Shown piece by piece: positions 1 through 11,365 of a DNA stretch of 64,000 nucleotides; the stretch's first letter is position 1, and every line of letters begins with the position of its first letter. Position numbers and translations under genes: made by a program. The notes below the pieces were generated by a model. It searched no databases. It had not been told where the DNA came from and saw only the letters and a list, made by a program, of their open reading frames with translations. This stretch comes from Rhopalosiphum padi. Taxonomy: Eukaryota; Arthropoda; Insecta; Hemiptera; Aphididae. The stretch lies in the NCBI RefSeq assembly GCF_020882245.1, contig NC_083597.1:1708581-1772580 (forward strand), written 5' to 3'.

Positions 1-216
1 AAATCAAATATTTACAGTAAAAAAAGGAAGTTACCATTTGAAAATCAAAAGTTTGTATCGTTACAGTACACTATTAAGTAGTACAATAAATCTCAAGAAT
101 TTGAAAAAAATGGTCTTTAAGTTTAATTGAAAATTTCAAAAATCAGTATTTAAATCAATTTGTTAATAAAGGAAAAAATAGAGTCGAGAATCTTTGGTGA
201 ATCACTCTATATATAC
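1..216 (+). repeat. MITE-like relic, family B copy 1, cut by window edge
   Basis: This stretch aligns by eye with 7545-7775, 14300-14518 and 55660-55796. The shared landmarks are an AAAAAGGA-like start, a GTATCGT(T/C)ACA block, an AATTA-rich middle and a right end close to GGTGAATCACTCTATAT (199-216). The right end resembles the inverse of a TACAGGGTGATTC terminus. The left end may lie outside the window. No reading frame is present. It is inferred to be a non-autonomous DNA transposon relic; the superfamily is not determined. Confidence 0.45.
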
Positions 217-1482
217 GTAATATATTACTATGCACTCATATACTTTATGAGTTTTATTCTGGTGTATATAATATATAATATTTATTTAAGTGCCCGGTTA
301 GGTTAGATGCCCGAACGAGAAAAAAATAGAGTCAAGTGTAAACGAGTTTTGATAGTATGTTATTTATATTATATAATTATAATAATATACATAGATACTT
401 ATGCATGCACCTATTCTTATTATAATATAGTAACGCAAAATCATCAATTATTATAAATAATATGTAATTTATGTTGTGCGCATATAATATACGTTATTAC
501 TGTTATTAGATAACAATATTTAATCATTTAATCGGTACGGAGCTTTTAGTGTAAGTGTAACAATAATATTCGAACGACGATTTTGCTCGTATAGTTTATT
601 CTTATCATATCGTTTCGTCGGACTACACATTAATACATTATTGATTATTTACTATACTGAGTGATATTATTTTTAATTGAAAAACTCTAATTATTTTAAA
701 AACCATCAAAATATTATATTTTTAAATTATTTCAGGCCGTTACAAAACAGTAGTAGGTATAGTAGTGTTTGCCCACTTCATCACTCATCAAAATTTTCAA
801 ACTACTCGCACTAAATTCGTTTTATACAAATCAAAATACTCTGAATGATTTACCGCAATGAAAATATTAGATTAAAAATATACGTTTTCATTTAAAAATG
901 TACAAAAGTAAAAAAATACGAGAAACAATTGTAAAGAATAACTTGTATAACTTTTTTCCAAAAATCTTAATGTATGTATTGAATCTATGAACGTTTTGTA
1001 CGTTTAATTAATCACCTCACGTAATGGGCGCGGTATATTATATTATTATATTGCAACCGAAAAACTCGAAATTCAGGTGTTGGCAAAATGATATCGATAC
1101 TCGCGCGCACCACATAATAATAATAATATGTATAGACGTATTATAGTGTATACGCGTATTATTATCACCGTGTCGATTCGCCATTCGCACGGTGCGGTGC
1201 GGTGTGCGTCCGTATACTCGCGACAAAGGCGTCTGCGGGTAACTTGATGTATAATACGACTAGTTTTTTTTTTTCGTTTCGTTTTTTTCGTTCAGCCGTA
1301 CACAATATACCAATTTATATTACATTATTATATTATGTATACATACGAGTATTTTGTGTGCACCATATTATACGCTCTCGTTGCAGTTTTACATTTCGCT
1401 CGTTCTCCTCCCACTCCGCGCACAATCTATTATACTACATAGGTACCTATCGTTGGTTATTTGTCCCGGCCAACATGCGGTC

Positions 1483-1506
1483 TGTGTGTGTGTGTGTGTG
1501 TGTGTG
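1483..1506 (+). repeat. (TG)n microsatellite, 12 units
   Basis: An uninterrupted TG dinucleotide run. Apparent open frames through it translate to CVCVCV repeats and are not genes. Confidence 0.95.
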
Positions 1507-4500
1507 CTTGTATATAATACGTGCGTATGGTCGGAAACCGGGCTGCGCCGGGGAGACTAAACAAACACCGCGTGGGTTTCAACGGGAGGGAAAAAAAATG
1601 AGAGTCAGTAATATTATTATTGCAGCGTGTTGTCGTAGGCTTTGGCCGATCGGTTTGTCGACGAAACGATCAGAAATTTACCTATATACGTATGCATATT
1701 GTATATTATGTCACCCACTACCACGATAACTGCCACATTCTCCTATACCATAGGATATTTAAGGTGGATTCCTACTATAGGTTATGCACCCATACGTTCG
1801 CATATATGTGTATAGCAAATATGAACGTTCCGCCGAAGTTTGAACGTACGCGTTTCGTATCGATTGAAACGATTATAATAATAATTATAAAATATAATAA
1901 TACGATAACCGATATCATTCCATCGAGATTACATTTTACTCGCAAGTGATAACTCGACAACTTGACGTTTGACGGAGGAAAATGTCCCTAGACATACGGT
2001 TTCCGTGTAATAATATATACATAGTTATGCAAACGATGGTTTTCACGGCGAACGATATTGATTCATGATTGTACAAATGAATGGGATATTTTACACAAAA
2101 TAATAATATTCATTTCTATAATATGAAATCTTGATAAATAAATAGATAAACACAATTACACAAATAATCGCTATGTAAAGTATATGTATATCATGAATGC
2201 ACGTCTACGCGTACATTATATTATAAGTTTATTGCTTTTTGTAAACGAATAAAAGTTGAATGGTGCGATTTACATAATTTTGGAAACTATATACGGTCGT
2301 TTTTATACGTTTAAATTAATTTGTAACTTTATATTTATATTATTTTAGATTAGATGCAGCTATATGTATATAAATATTTAACTGCTTTATTATATTTAAA
2401 ATTTAAATATATATGCAATATTTTAAACGTTCGTATCGAATTGCAATATATTATACACCACGAATAACAGTTCCGTATAAATAGTTGACTAAATGGTTGA
2501 GGTATGTTTATAGTCTACTGCAGATGTCTACTGGATTGTAAAGTGCGGATTGGACTCTTAATTGAACATCCAACATTTTTACCGGTTAAGTATCGACCAC
2601 CGAGATATATAAGATATAAGATATATAAGATATATAGGTATATAATTTACGGTGCAAATTATTATTATCGTTCCGTAGAATAATTTTTTAAAATTGAGTA
2701 TAATTGTTTGGAATTTTCATTTTAGTTGTGCAATAACAAAAAAATGATTTATTCGTTTCTGTCATGTCTAAGTACGGCGAGTACACGTAAACGTAGGTAA
2801 AAAATTAAAGAATGGAATTTCAAATAAGTACATCATCCGATTGTGTGTATAGTGCGTCCTAACGGTTTCTCGAAAACGGTACCTGTATATTATATATATA
2901 TAAACACATAAATATAATATATAATATTGAGTGTATCTGTTATTATAGATACGTAAACATTGAAGGTTCTCCCGGTTTATTTTTTTTTAATTTAAAAATT
3001 TCAAATAATTTTGTTACATTCACTAAAACACGTGTATACAACATAATATTATTTTTATAATACTGCGAGTGTGAGTATATACGCTGACTATTTATTTTTA
3101 TAATCAACAAACTCAAAAAAAAATTAAACATACAGCTATATGTTACATACTGTACAACGATAAAAAAAATTGACAAAATAAAAACCGCAGAACTTAAAAA
3201 ATGATTACTCACAACAAAGATTTTGAGCAATTTATATAACATTATATATTATATTGTTATTGTTATTAATTATTAACTCGTAATTCGCTATTGGCCACTG
3301 TATAGCATTGGACCGAAACACTTGTTTTATTTCCTATATATTATATTATTATCTATATTCTATAACACGAGTGTGCGTCGTGTATGTATAATTATTATTC
3401 GCGTACATATATTGTATACAGCTGTTCCCAACCAGCAAAGGGTCCGAACGTGGTTATTTTTTTTTTGCTAATTCGTTACTTGTTTTTACACACGATGACA
3501 CTAATCTGTTTAACACACTACACACACTCAGTATAATAACCCTATGCTAAACAAACATCCGTTGCATGACGACTAAATTAGGGACAGAAACGGCGTTACG
3601 AATTAAATGTTTAGCATTTTAAATTTTTTCCTTCGTACCAGCCACTCAAAACTATATAATAATTATGTATATTAACTGACAATATATTAACTTTGATAAC
3701 GTTTTGATATTATTGATTGTGTATTGTGATGGAATTAACGATGTCATAATAGTATACTGAATCCTTAAATATATATATATATATATTATTGGTACAGGAG
3801 ACATTTACTGCGAAATAATAGAAACGATGTTCATTAAACACTATGACCATTATTTAGCCAGTTATAAATTGTGTGATCGGATATGGGAGTATAATTAATT
3901 ATAGTAGAATAATTAGTTTTGAAGAGTTATTGATTAAGAGCGATAAATTATTAACAATATATATAATACGTTAATACGTATGATATACAAATTTCTTATA
4001 ATAGGTATCATGTTTATTATTATTATTGATTTATAGGAAATAGGAATATAGAAAGTATAAAAAAAATTCAGTTGGAATACTAGTATGTATTTTTTGGTAT
4101 TATATAATTCTGATAATTTGTATTAAGTAGTTCAATAAAAAAATTAATTAGGATACTTTTAGCCTATTTATTTATCTGTATACTATATAGGAATTAGGAA
4201 ATTTATTTATTTCAAAGTATTATTATAACTACTATTTTTAATCTATATAATTAATAATATATAATACAAAACATTGATAAGACAGCTATTTAGAATCGAG
4301 TTAATGATTTATTGTAAATTTATGATAGTTAAATTTTTAACTAGGTAATCATTTGATTTCAGAAAAAAATTAAGAATATTAATTTAAGCCTTATTATTAT
4401 CATGACTTACAATTATTAACGCAATACGTGGCAATTATATAGGTACATTAAAACGTCACTACATAAATATTTAACGATGATAATAATTTACTCGTGGATG

Positions 4501-5282
4501 GCTGATTTAAAAGGTAACTTTAATTAAAAATATATTTTCTTACAATTTACGATAATTGATTTCAAAGCCTATTTACAATGTATGACTAAAAGAACTAGGA
4601 TAAGTCTTGTCTACAGTTGTAGCCTATTGAATCGAATGCAATAATAAATAAGTATGTCCATAAAATATATCGAAACGGTTCTTTTGACAATCATTTTAGG
4701 ATTTATAAAAATGTATTTTATTCACTTCCATTTCAAATGGTGGTCGTAAAAAAGGAACAATGTGATGTGTCGATCATTTATTTATTTTCATGACCCAATT
4801 CTTTTAGTTTGATTATCGTCGTGCGAGCTGTGAGTTATTGCACTTGCGGCGGGGAGGTGGGAGGCGTCTGTTTTCTTTTTATTCGATGTTGGCGTTTTTC
4901 GAACAATATAAGTGACAATTAGAGTAACGCGTCGTCGGGCGTTTTCCTTTGATTAAGTTTTTGGCAACAGAGATATACGCTCGAGCGGACGAATATAGGC
5001 GACAGCACGGTCGTCGCGGAACAATAATAACATAATACATATCGATCTGCACCTTTATAGGTTACTGGGAGGTGTGCGCTGCTCGTATACGGTGTTAAAG
5101 TTTATCGAAACACGATAATAATACATATTAAATTTATTATTTACTTAAACGTACATGCGTAAAATAAAATATATCTATAATGAATACGCATCAATCCTGC
5201 CATGGCCAATATAATAACAGTTAGTATAATACCTACACAGCTAGCATTATATTTATTTAATAATATAATATAAATACGTGTG

Positions 5283-5302
5283 GTGTGTGTGTGTGTGTGT
5301 GT
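5283..5302 (+). repeat. (GT)n microsatellite, about 10 units
   Basis: A GT dinucleotide run followed by a short GTTTGTGTAG continuation. It explains the poly-Cys/Val and poly-His/Thr open frames on the two strands. Confidence 0.95.
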
Positions 5303-7544
5303 TTGTGTAGAAATAGTGAGAGATGGAGAGAGAAAGAGTGATACGCTGAAACAGCCCGAAGTGACATACGCGACACACCCCAAAAGTTCGATACGACCCA
5401 CTCGTTTCGTCAAAAACCGCATTTTGATTTACGATCATCCCGCGGAGTGGTTTATTCGAGAAATGGAAAACAAAGACCTCGTAAATCCCGCAACGCCTAC
5501 ATATACATTCAAGTTTGTATACCTATCATAATATTTGTACGATATACAATATTGTAGAAATCGTATATAAGTCAAATGTGTTATCGATAACATGCAGCAT
5601 ATACATCGCGCGAAAACCGAATGAAAATATCGACGTGCATAATGTTACTTACTATACAATATCACATTTTCTACTTGCGTGTGCAATGTGCATACTGCAG
5701 TATAAAATATAATATTAAGTGTCACACGATATATTATGATAGCGCCTACACGTTTTTTTTTTTTTTGATCAAGACGAATAATAAAAATACGATTCATTCG
5801 ATCGCACAATATTGTTTGAGAGTAGTATAAGTATGATATTAAGTATGATATACTCGATGTTTATACTTTTTAATCGACTAATTTTGAGATTTGAAAAAAA
5901 TTACGGACTATCGTGTATAAATAATTCGAAAAAAATAAAATTAAAACACCTGCGCCCTGCTGTCATATAATGGTATAACAGAAAGTAAATATTATGTTTC
6001 GTAAACTTAATAAACTAAAAATCGATTCAAACCTTACTTGTTTGGCATTTTATGCAATAACATTTTTTACAGCTCATTATAATAATATATCTAGTATTAA
6101 ATATACATGGTTGATATTGTTATCATTAATATTCGTGTACAGCAAAATATTATTGTTGTTAAATAATTGGTTTTACCTGCAGTACCTACGTAATAATAAT
6201 AAAAATAACAATGATTATGATATTATGCATGCGTGCGTTATTATAAATTATAATATCACATACGCAAGGATTTCGTATAATAATAAATAAGCACACACAT
6301 ACACACTCGTACAAACATCACATAAAATACATAGGTATAGGTATTTTATAGGACGATAATGGTCAGAACGAGTTTTGAAATTCAACATTTTCAGTGTACT
6401 ACGGACCGCGCAGTGATAACTCGATTTGAGAATTAAACGCCTATTTCCCATTTAAATTTGGTAGGTACCTACCATACGTATGTAGTTTTAATTTGCATCG
6501 ATCGTTATTCAGGTATTCGGTCTGAGGACGAGATCCTACCACATCGTATAGCTGCAAGGTAGCGTTAAAAAAATAACAAGGCAAGATGTCGTTTATTTAT
6601 GCAACGCGGTTATTATATGGTCAAATTGCTGTTAAAAATACCAATTTTTTATGGTTTTATTTATTTATTTGTTTATTTTTTGTTACATAGTATTGAAATC
6701 TCATACCAAGGTTAATATAACAACAAAAAATGCACGCTTAATGATTAATTTGAGAATTAAATGTAAATTGTGTTCGGGTAAAATGTCAATTGCATAGGTT
6801 CCACAACGAGTGGTTGGTATTGACCAAAGGGAGCCACGACCACAATATGCAAGATACATTCGAAAGAAAACGAAATAAAAACTTACGTATATATTATCAA
6901 ACGCTCGCAATAAATTAGCGCATATACTTAATACACATATATTTAAAATAACATTTTAATGACACGTGTATATAGATGTTTTATGTACACTTCGCGTGCA
7001 CGCATATTATTATTTTAATAATTGCATTCATGATGTAATATTCGCTAATTTATATTTATTTATTAGACGAAAACATTAGAATAATATTTAATAGATAAAA
7101 ATATCTGCAATTACATACAATATAATTGAATCATTAACACACAAATTAATAATATTATAATACATACCTGTAGGCTATAGAATAACATCGATATCGAGAG
7201 CAGTTGATGATGTGTAGAACGTTTCAACGGCGGACACGGCATATCTAAATAATACAAAGTACCACAACCAAGTATTTTTTTTTATTAATGAGTTTACTCA
7301 AACTCCGATTTTTTTGATTTTTGACTATACTCAAGAAACATATTTAAAAAAAAATATAGTTTTATAAACCCTTATAATATTATCTTCCAAACCTATTATC
7401 TTTGAAACTCAACGTTTAGTAATTCGAAAACAGATTGTTTGAGTTTCTATTTAAATACTCATGCATCAACATTTTCAAAAAATTCATCTGATTAATACCA
7501 TTGATTATAAATTTATAATCAATGTTAATTTTTATACTGAAAAA

Positions 7545-7775
7545 AGGAGACTTTCATATAAAAAAAAGTTCGTATCGTCACAAAACATTTCTCGATAAAA
7601 AATATAAATACCTATTTAAATATATGGTTCTTGAATAGGTATATGCATATCATGTTATAAAGGTTGAACCTAAATCAATCCATGTCAAGATGCTTTAAAA
7701 TCTGAATTTGAATTAATTAATTATTAAAGGAAAACATTGGGGTGAGCATGCTTGATGAATCATCTTGTATACTTA
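7545..7775 (+). repeat. MITE-like relic, family B copy 2
   Basis: It shares ordered motifs with 1-216: AAAAAGGA, an AAAGTTCGTATCGTCAC block, a TTAATTATTAAAGGAAAA block and the right end GATGAATCATCTTGTATAC (7754-7772). The left copy of a 41-bp direct repeat lies inside it at 7652-7692. There is no coding capacity. Relation to the other copies is by eye only. Confidence 0.45.
7652..7692 (+). repeat. 41-bp near-perfect direct repeat, left copy
   Basis: This 41-base segment recurs at 8244-8284 with a single mismatch (T at the GGTTGAACC position, G in the other copy). The two copies are 592 bp apart, start to start. It is far too long for a normal transposon target duplication. It may be an internal module of repeat family B or a small tandem duplication that has lost the rest of its homology. 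Confidence 0.9.
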
Positions 7776-8243
7776 TAAGTAATATTATTATAGTTTTTAT
7801 AATATAATGTAGCTATATAATATAGAATATTATGATCAACATGGTTGACCACATGTCCTCTATAGTATTAATATTAGTGTAAGAGTGTAACGTACCTATA
7901 TAAAATGTTAAATAATCGCGTAAATGTTTACGAGTATGTTGCATACCTATACCTTAATAAATAGGCTATAGAACTGCGAATCATTAGACATTATTTATCG
8001 TTCAGTTTATAATTATTGATTTGAAGTAAGTACAATATACAAATCCTAGTCGATTCTGTGCACGCGAGTTCATTGTCTTTGAATAACGGAAAGTGTCATA
8101 GTATTCTCGTAAATATGTATAGTTGGTCGAATCGATTATTGGAAAAGTGTAGTGAAGCTCAACTCGCGAGGTACATAGGTCGTGTGTATCATACTGTTTA
8201 AACGTGCGTAACACTCGATACATAAGGGGAAAGAGAACATATA

Positions 8244-8284
8244 ATGTTATAAAGGTGGAACCTAAATCAATCCATGTCAAGATG
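8244..8284 (+). repeat. 41-bp near-perfect direct repeat, right copy
   Basis: Second copy of the segment at 7652-7692, in the same orientation, with 40 of 41 bases identical. The flanking sequence on both sides differs from that of the left copy. Confidence 0.9.
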
Positions 8285-9109
8285 GTTTTTATGTTTCAAT
8301 ATAAACATCTCTGTAAAACTTTTTTCTTGTTGTTGTTTTTTTTATACGATGTTGATTCCGCTTAAGAAAGTAATTTGCCAGCTTACAATAAATAATATTG
8401 TTTTATTATGTATTAACGCATTCGAAGAATTCCATTTACATTGTTCACATCATTTTAAGCATATACATACGTGTCTGTGTGCGTATATGTGCATACTGCA
8501 ATAACGATTTAATAAGTTATACTTATAAACATCTGCCACAGTGCTATTTATTACGCATTTATAATATTTGATCACTAGTTAACACTCGAATTATATTCCC
8601 AACGAGCGAGTGAGGTATTCAAATGTTTTCCTTTTTTTTACTGAAGATGTGGCGAAAAACTTTTTGTGGTTAAAAACAGAACGATCTGTTCATACCGCAG
8701 TAAAACACGAGTGCAATCAACTGATCTTAACTAGTTGTGATGCAAGTATAAAAATATCATAATTCCGGCTAAATCGCAATTCGCATTTGTCACTCTATTT
8801 TTGCCATGTTTTAAGTCACTGACATGTAATAGTAAAATAATATATAGCCATTAAGCATATTAATTATCGTGGTCGGCAACTGCGCAACGAGAAAATCGTA
8901 AATCAAAAACAAAAATCTTCCATAGTATAAAGGATGAAACGTTCCCGCGTTACCAACAATGATTTGGAGGAAAAAACAGATCGATTAATTACAGGTATAT
9001 ATAGGTGTTGGTTATTGCCGTGAGAAACGCGGGGCTGTCGTCTGCGCATCGCCGCGCGTACGCAGTTCATTGAGAATAATAATAATATAATATTTTTCAT
9101 TACCAAACT

Positions 9110-9330
9110 GCGGCGGCGCCCTAAATTGTCCGCCTTTCTCTCTCTCTCTTCCGTCAGTCTCATCCTCTCATCATCGTTGGCTCTCTGTCTCTCTCTATAC
9201 ACCTCGTCGTCTTGACGTCGTCACCGTCGCAGCCCGAAGGCGACGACAACGTCTTCAGTCGGCCCGCGTGTATATGCCGCTGCTGCCGCCGAAGACCAGT
9301 TCAGACATGTCGGAGACCCCGTCCGTTTCA
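9110..9330 (+). promoter_or_regulatory. Pyrimidine/CpG-rich island, candidate promoter
   Basis: An island with much higher GC and CpG than its surroundings: TCTCTC tracts, then a CGTCGTC-rich stretch. It contains TTCAGTC (about 9254-9260), which matches the arthropod initiator core TCAGT, and another CAGTC near 9154. Such islands in an AT-rich insect genome often mark transcription starts. It lies upstream of, and on the same strand as, the glypican exons, so an alternative promoter or first exon is possible, but no exon can be demonstrated. A second CpG-rich patch follows at about 9700-9960. Confidence 0.3.
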
Positions 9331-10067
9331 TTGTTATCCGTTTTTTTTTTATATACTTTTTTATTATTATATTTTTTTTTTTTTAATAATCTCCCCTCCT
9401 CGCCCCACGCGTTTCATTGTTTCTTTTACAGTCACGAGGTATTTTTCCCCTGTTACTACTTCACCTCCCCGCGATTACACATACACAACTACCGCCACCG
9501 CTTCACATACTCACGGTTATTATTATGCCTATATACTTCAGCGCCGCCATGGCACTGGTCGGAGGAGAAGTTAAGGAGAAGTAGGAGAAAGAGGAAAAGG
9601 AGAATAATAATAATAAGAGAAGGAACGGACGGAATAGGAGTATATATATAATATAATAAATATGTATATATCGAAGGAGAACGAGAAGAATAAGAAGAAG
9701 AGTCATCGGTACGGAATCCGCGCGCCAGCTCGCGACCGTCAAAGAACTATGCAACACAATGATCGTCAACGTACCTACATATTACGTATTTTTATAATAT
9801 ATATTATATTGTAAATATAGAGGTACCTATATACATATATACGATAATATTCTCTCGATATACGCCGTCGCCGCCGTTCTTCTCTGGCCTCCCACGCTAC
9901 GCAATCTTCCCTCCGTGATCTATAGGCCGCGCATACATTATACAATGTAGGTACGTACGTACGATATTATTATAATTTATATTATGTTTTATCGCATTCC
10001 TCGTCTTGTGCACACACTCACGTGTGCTCGAGCGCATTTTATTTTATTCATGTATAATATATTAAAT

Positions 10068-10070
<3 letters not shown>

Positions 10071-10112
<42 letters not shown>
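10071..10112 (+). repeat. (GT)n microsatellite, 21 units
   Basis: The longest simple repeat in the window, an uninterrupted run of 42 bases. It is likely to be length-polymorphic. Confidence 0.97.
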
Positions 10113-10113
<1 letters not shown>

Positions 10114-10904
10114 GCGTGTCTGCATTGCGAGTATACAGTTTAATTATAAGAAAATTAATATCTCACGCGTACGGTGTGTGTACCAATACTATTTACTGCA
10201 GTCTACATATTGTGATATTACATGTATACATCATATGCTCGATGATCTTTCTTCCATCTTTGGGTGCACAATTATTACAACTATTATATAATTTTTGGAG
10301 AGCTCAAAAAAAAGTAACGACCACTGGAGACTGGACAGCTCTTTGCTGCCTGTTCCCCGCAGCGATTTAAAGAGTGACAACTACAAGTTAAGTATCATAC
10401 CCTTGGACATTGCAATTTTTAATACATTAATACCTTATGGTATTATTTTAAATTCTCTCGATCTGCTATACCTTTCCCATTTTTATTGGCACAGTCTACA
10501 CCGCATAGTAGTCGTTCTTTCAATTGGTATGGCTGATTTTCTACCTGTTTTGTCAAATTAACATTTTTCTTAATAATATTGCAGTATATTTCACATGAGC
10601 AGAATCAGATGTCGCGCCATAAATTACATATTAGTTGTTTTGGCTTGAGTTCGTGGTTTAAAAAAAAAATAAGCGGACTGTATAAATTAAATAAATACAA
10701 AATGTATTTTTATTTAAACATTACAACTTATAATAATTAATATTTGATATTAAAACTAATTTCTAATGTGGCAGTTAGTTATCGCATTATTATGTATCGA
10801 TATTGATCGACATTGTCACCAACGCGACATTGAGGTGGTACTAATGACGTGTACATTTTATTACTCGATCCAGGGAATATTATCAACTACGTTAGATGAA
10901 AACT

Positions 10905-11365
10905 TTTATAAAAAATAGTAGTACTTTGTTTTTTCTATTTCTTCGAGAATATTTTTAGTTATTTCAGCAGCATACAGCACATGGCTAATGAATTCACATT
11001 GAATTTTATGGGACAGATAATGTACATGCATTCTTTCTCCCTTATCTAAAAATTGGCGAACTTTATTTAAATGCTTATTCAAAACTGGATCATAATATTA
11101 GCAAGTAGTTTAAGATCTCTAAGAAATTCACATCAAATGATTATGACTCACCAATTTTTTCGTAAAGCCTCTCTTAAAGCCATCTTTAATTCAGTCAGGA
11201 ATAATATGATCTTAATTAAACGCTTTTAGAGCTCATGCCACTTTTCTTTTTAATGTTGTATAGATTGTTATAACATCCCTGTAAGAGATTTATCTTTCTT
11301 TATTTTAATGACCTTCTATTTCCACTGAAAGTAGCATTTTTACGCACTAAGCTATTTTCGTGCTC
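10905..11365 (-). pseudogene. Degenerate DUF4371 (ZMYM1/TTF-type) hAT transposase fragment
   Basis: Read on the minus strand, this region gives, in order and across several frames, pieces that fit the DUF4371 region of ZMYM1/TTF-like transposase-derived proteins. They are EHENSLVRKNATFSGNRRSLK-like (from 11365), EKWHEL then LIKIILFLTE and ALRE (from 11246), CEFLRDLKLLA (from 11132), YDPVLNKHL (near 11091), and then YLSHKIQCEFI and EEIEKTKYYYF. The order matches the family pattern of a W-R/H-E-L helix, an ALRG element, an LKLLA..DPVL..HL block and a KYY segment. At least two frameshifts (between 11365 and 11246, and between 11132 and 11091) and several in-frame stops break it. The BED/TTF finger at the N-terminus and the C-terminal dimerisation part are not visible. 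It is a dead mobile-element relic with no host function suggested. Confidence 0.65.

Larger units (their letters stand above)
217..7544. other. Non-coding, AT-rich; probable long intron or 5' flank of the glypican gene
   Basis: No reading frame here has coding character; the short open frames are AT-rich or ride on microsatellites. CpG-rich patches occur at about 1020-1250 and 4815-5020. A further possible copy of MITE family A lies near 770-920: it has an AAACTACTCG block followed by an ACAAATCAAAATACTC block, close to motifs in the element at 34.4 kb. A short ATATAAG tandem lies at 2604-2645. Assignment to the glypican gene is inferred only from the open 5' end of the exon at 16139. Confidence 0.4.
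8285..10904. other. Non-coding stretch around the 9-kb island
   Basis: Apart from the island at 9110-9330 and the microsatellite at 10071, I see no supported gene. The open frames at 9212-9769 on both strands are low-complexity (poly-Phe, Leu, Arg or Ser from T- and GA-rich tracts). The frame at 10295-10561 has no recognisable domain. Confidence 0.4.

Noticed and set aside
1202..1729. 175-codon open frame on the plus strand
   Set aside because: It runs through the (TG)n microsatellite (VCVCVCVC) and is otherwise Tyr/Ile/Phe-rich with no domain; neighbouring frames are open too.
6701..6910. Minus-strand 69-codon frame with a CGRGSLWSIPTTRCGTYAI segment
   Set aside because: It looked vaguely transposase-like, but no ordered family motifs could be matched.
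9212..9769. Several overlapping open frames of 88-127 codons on both strands
   Set aside because: Low-complexity Phe/Leu/Ser/Arg sequence from T-rich and GA-rich tracts; mutually exclusive strands; better explained as a promoter-type island.
9984..10370. 128-codon open frame
   Set aside because: Its length is created by the 42-base (GT)n run; there is no recognisable domain.
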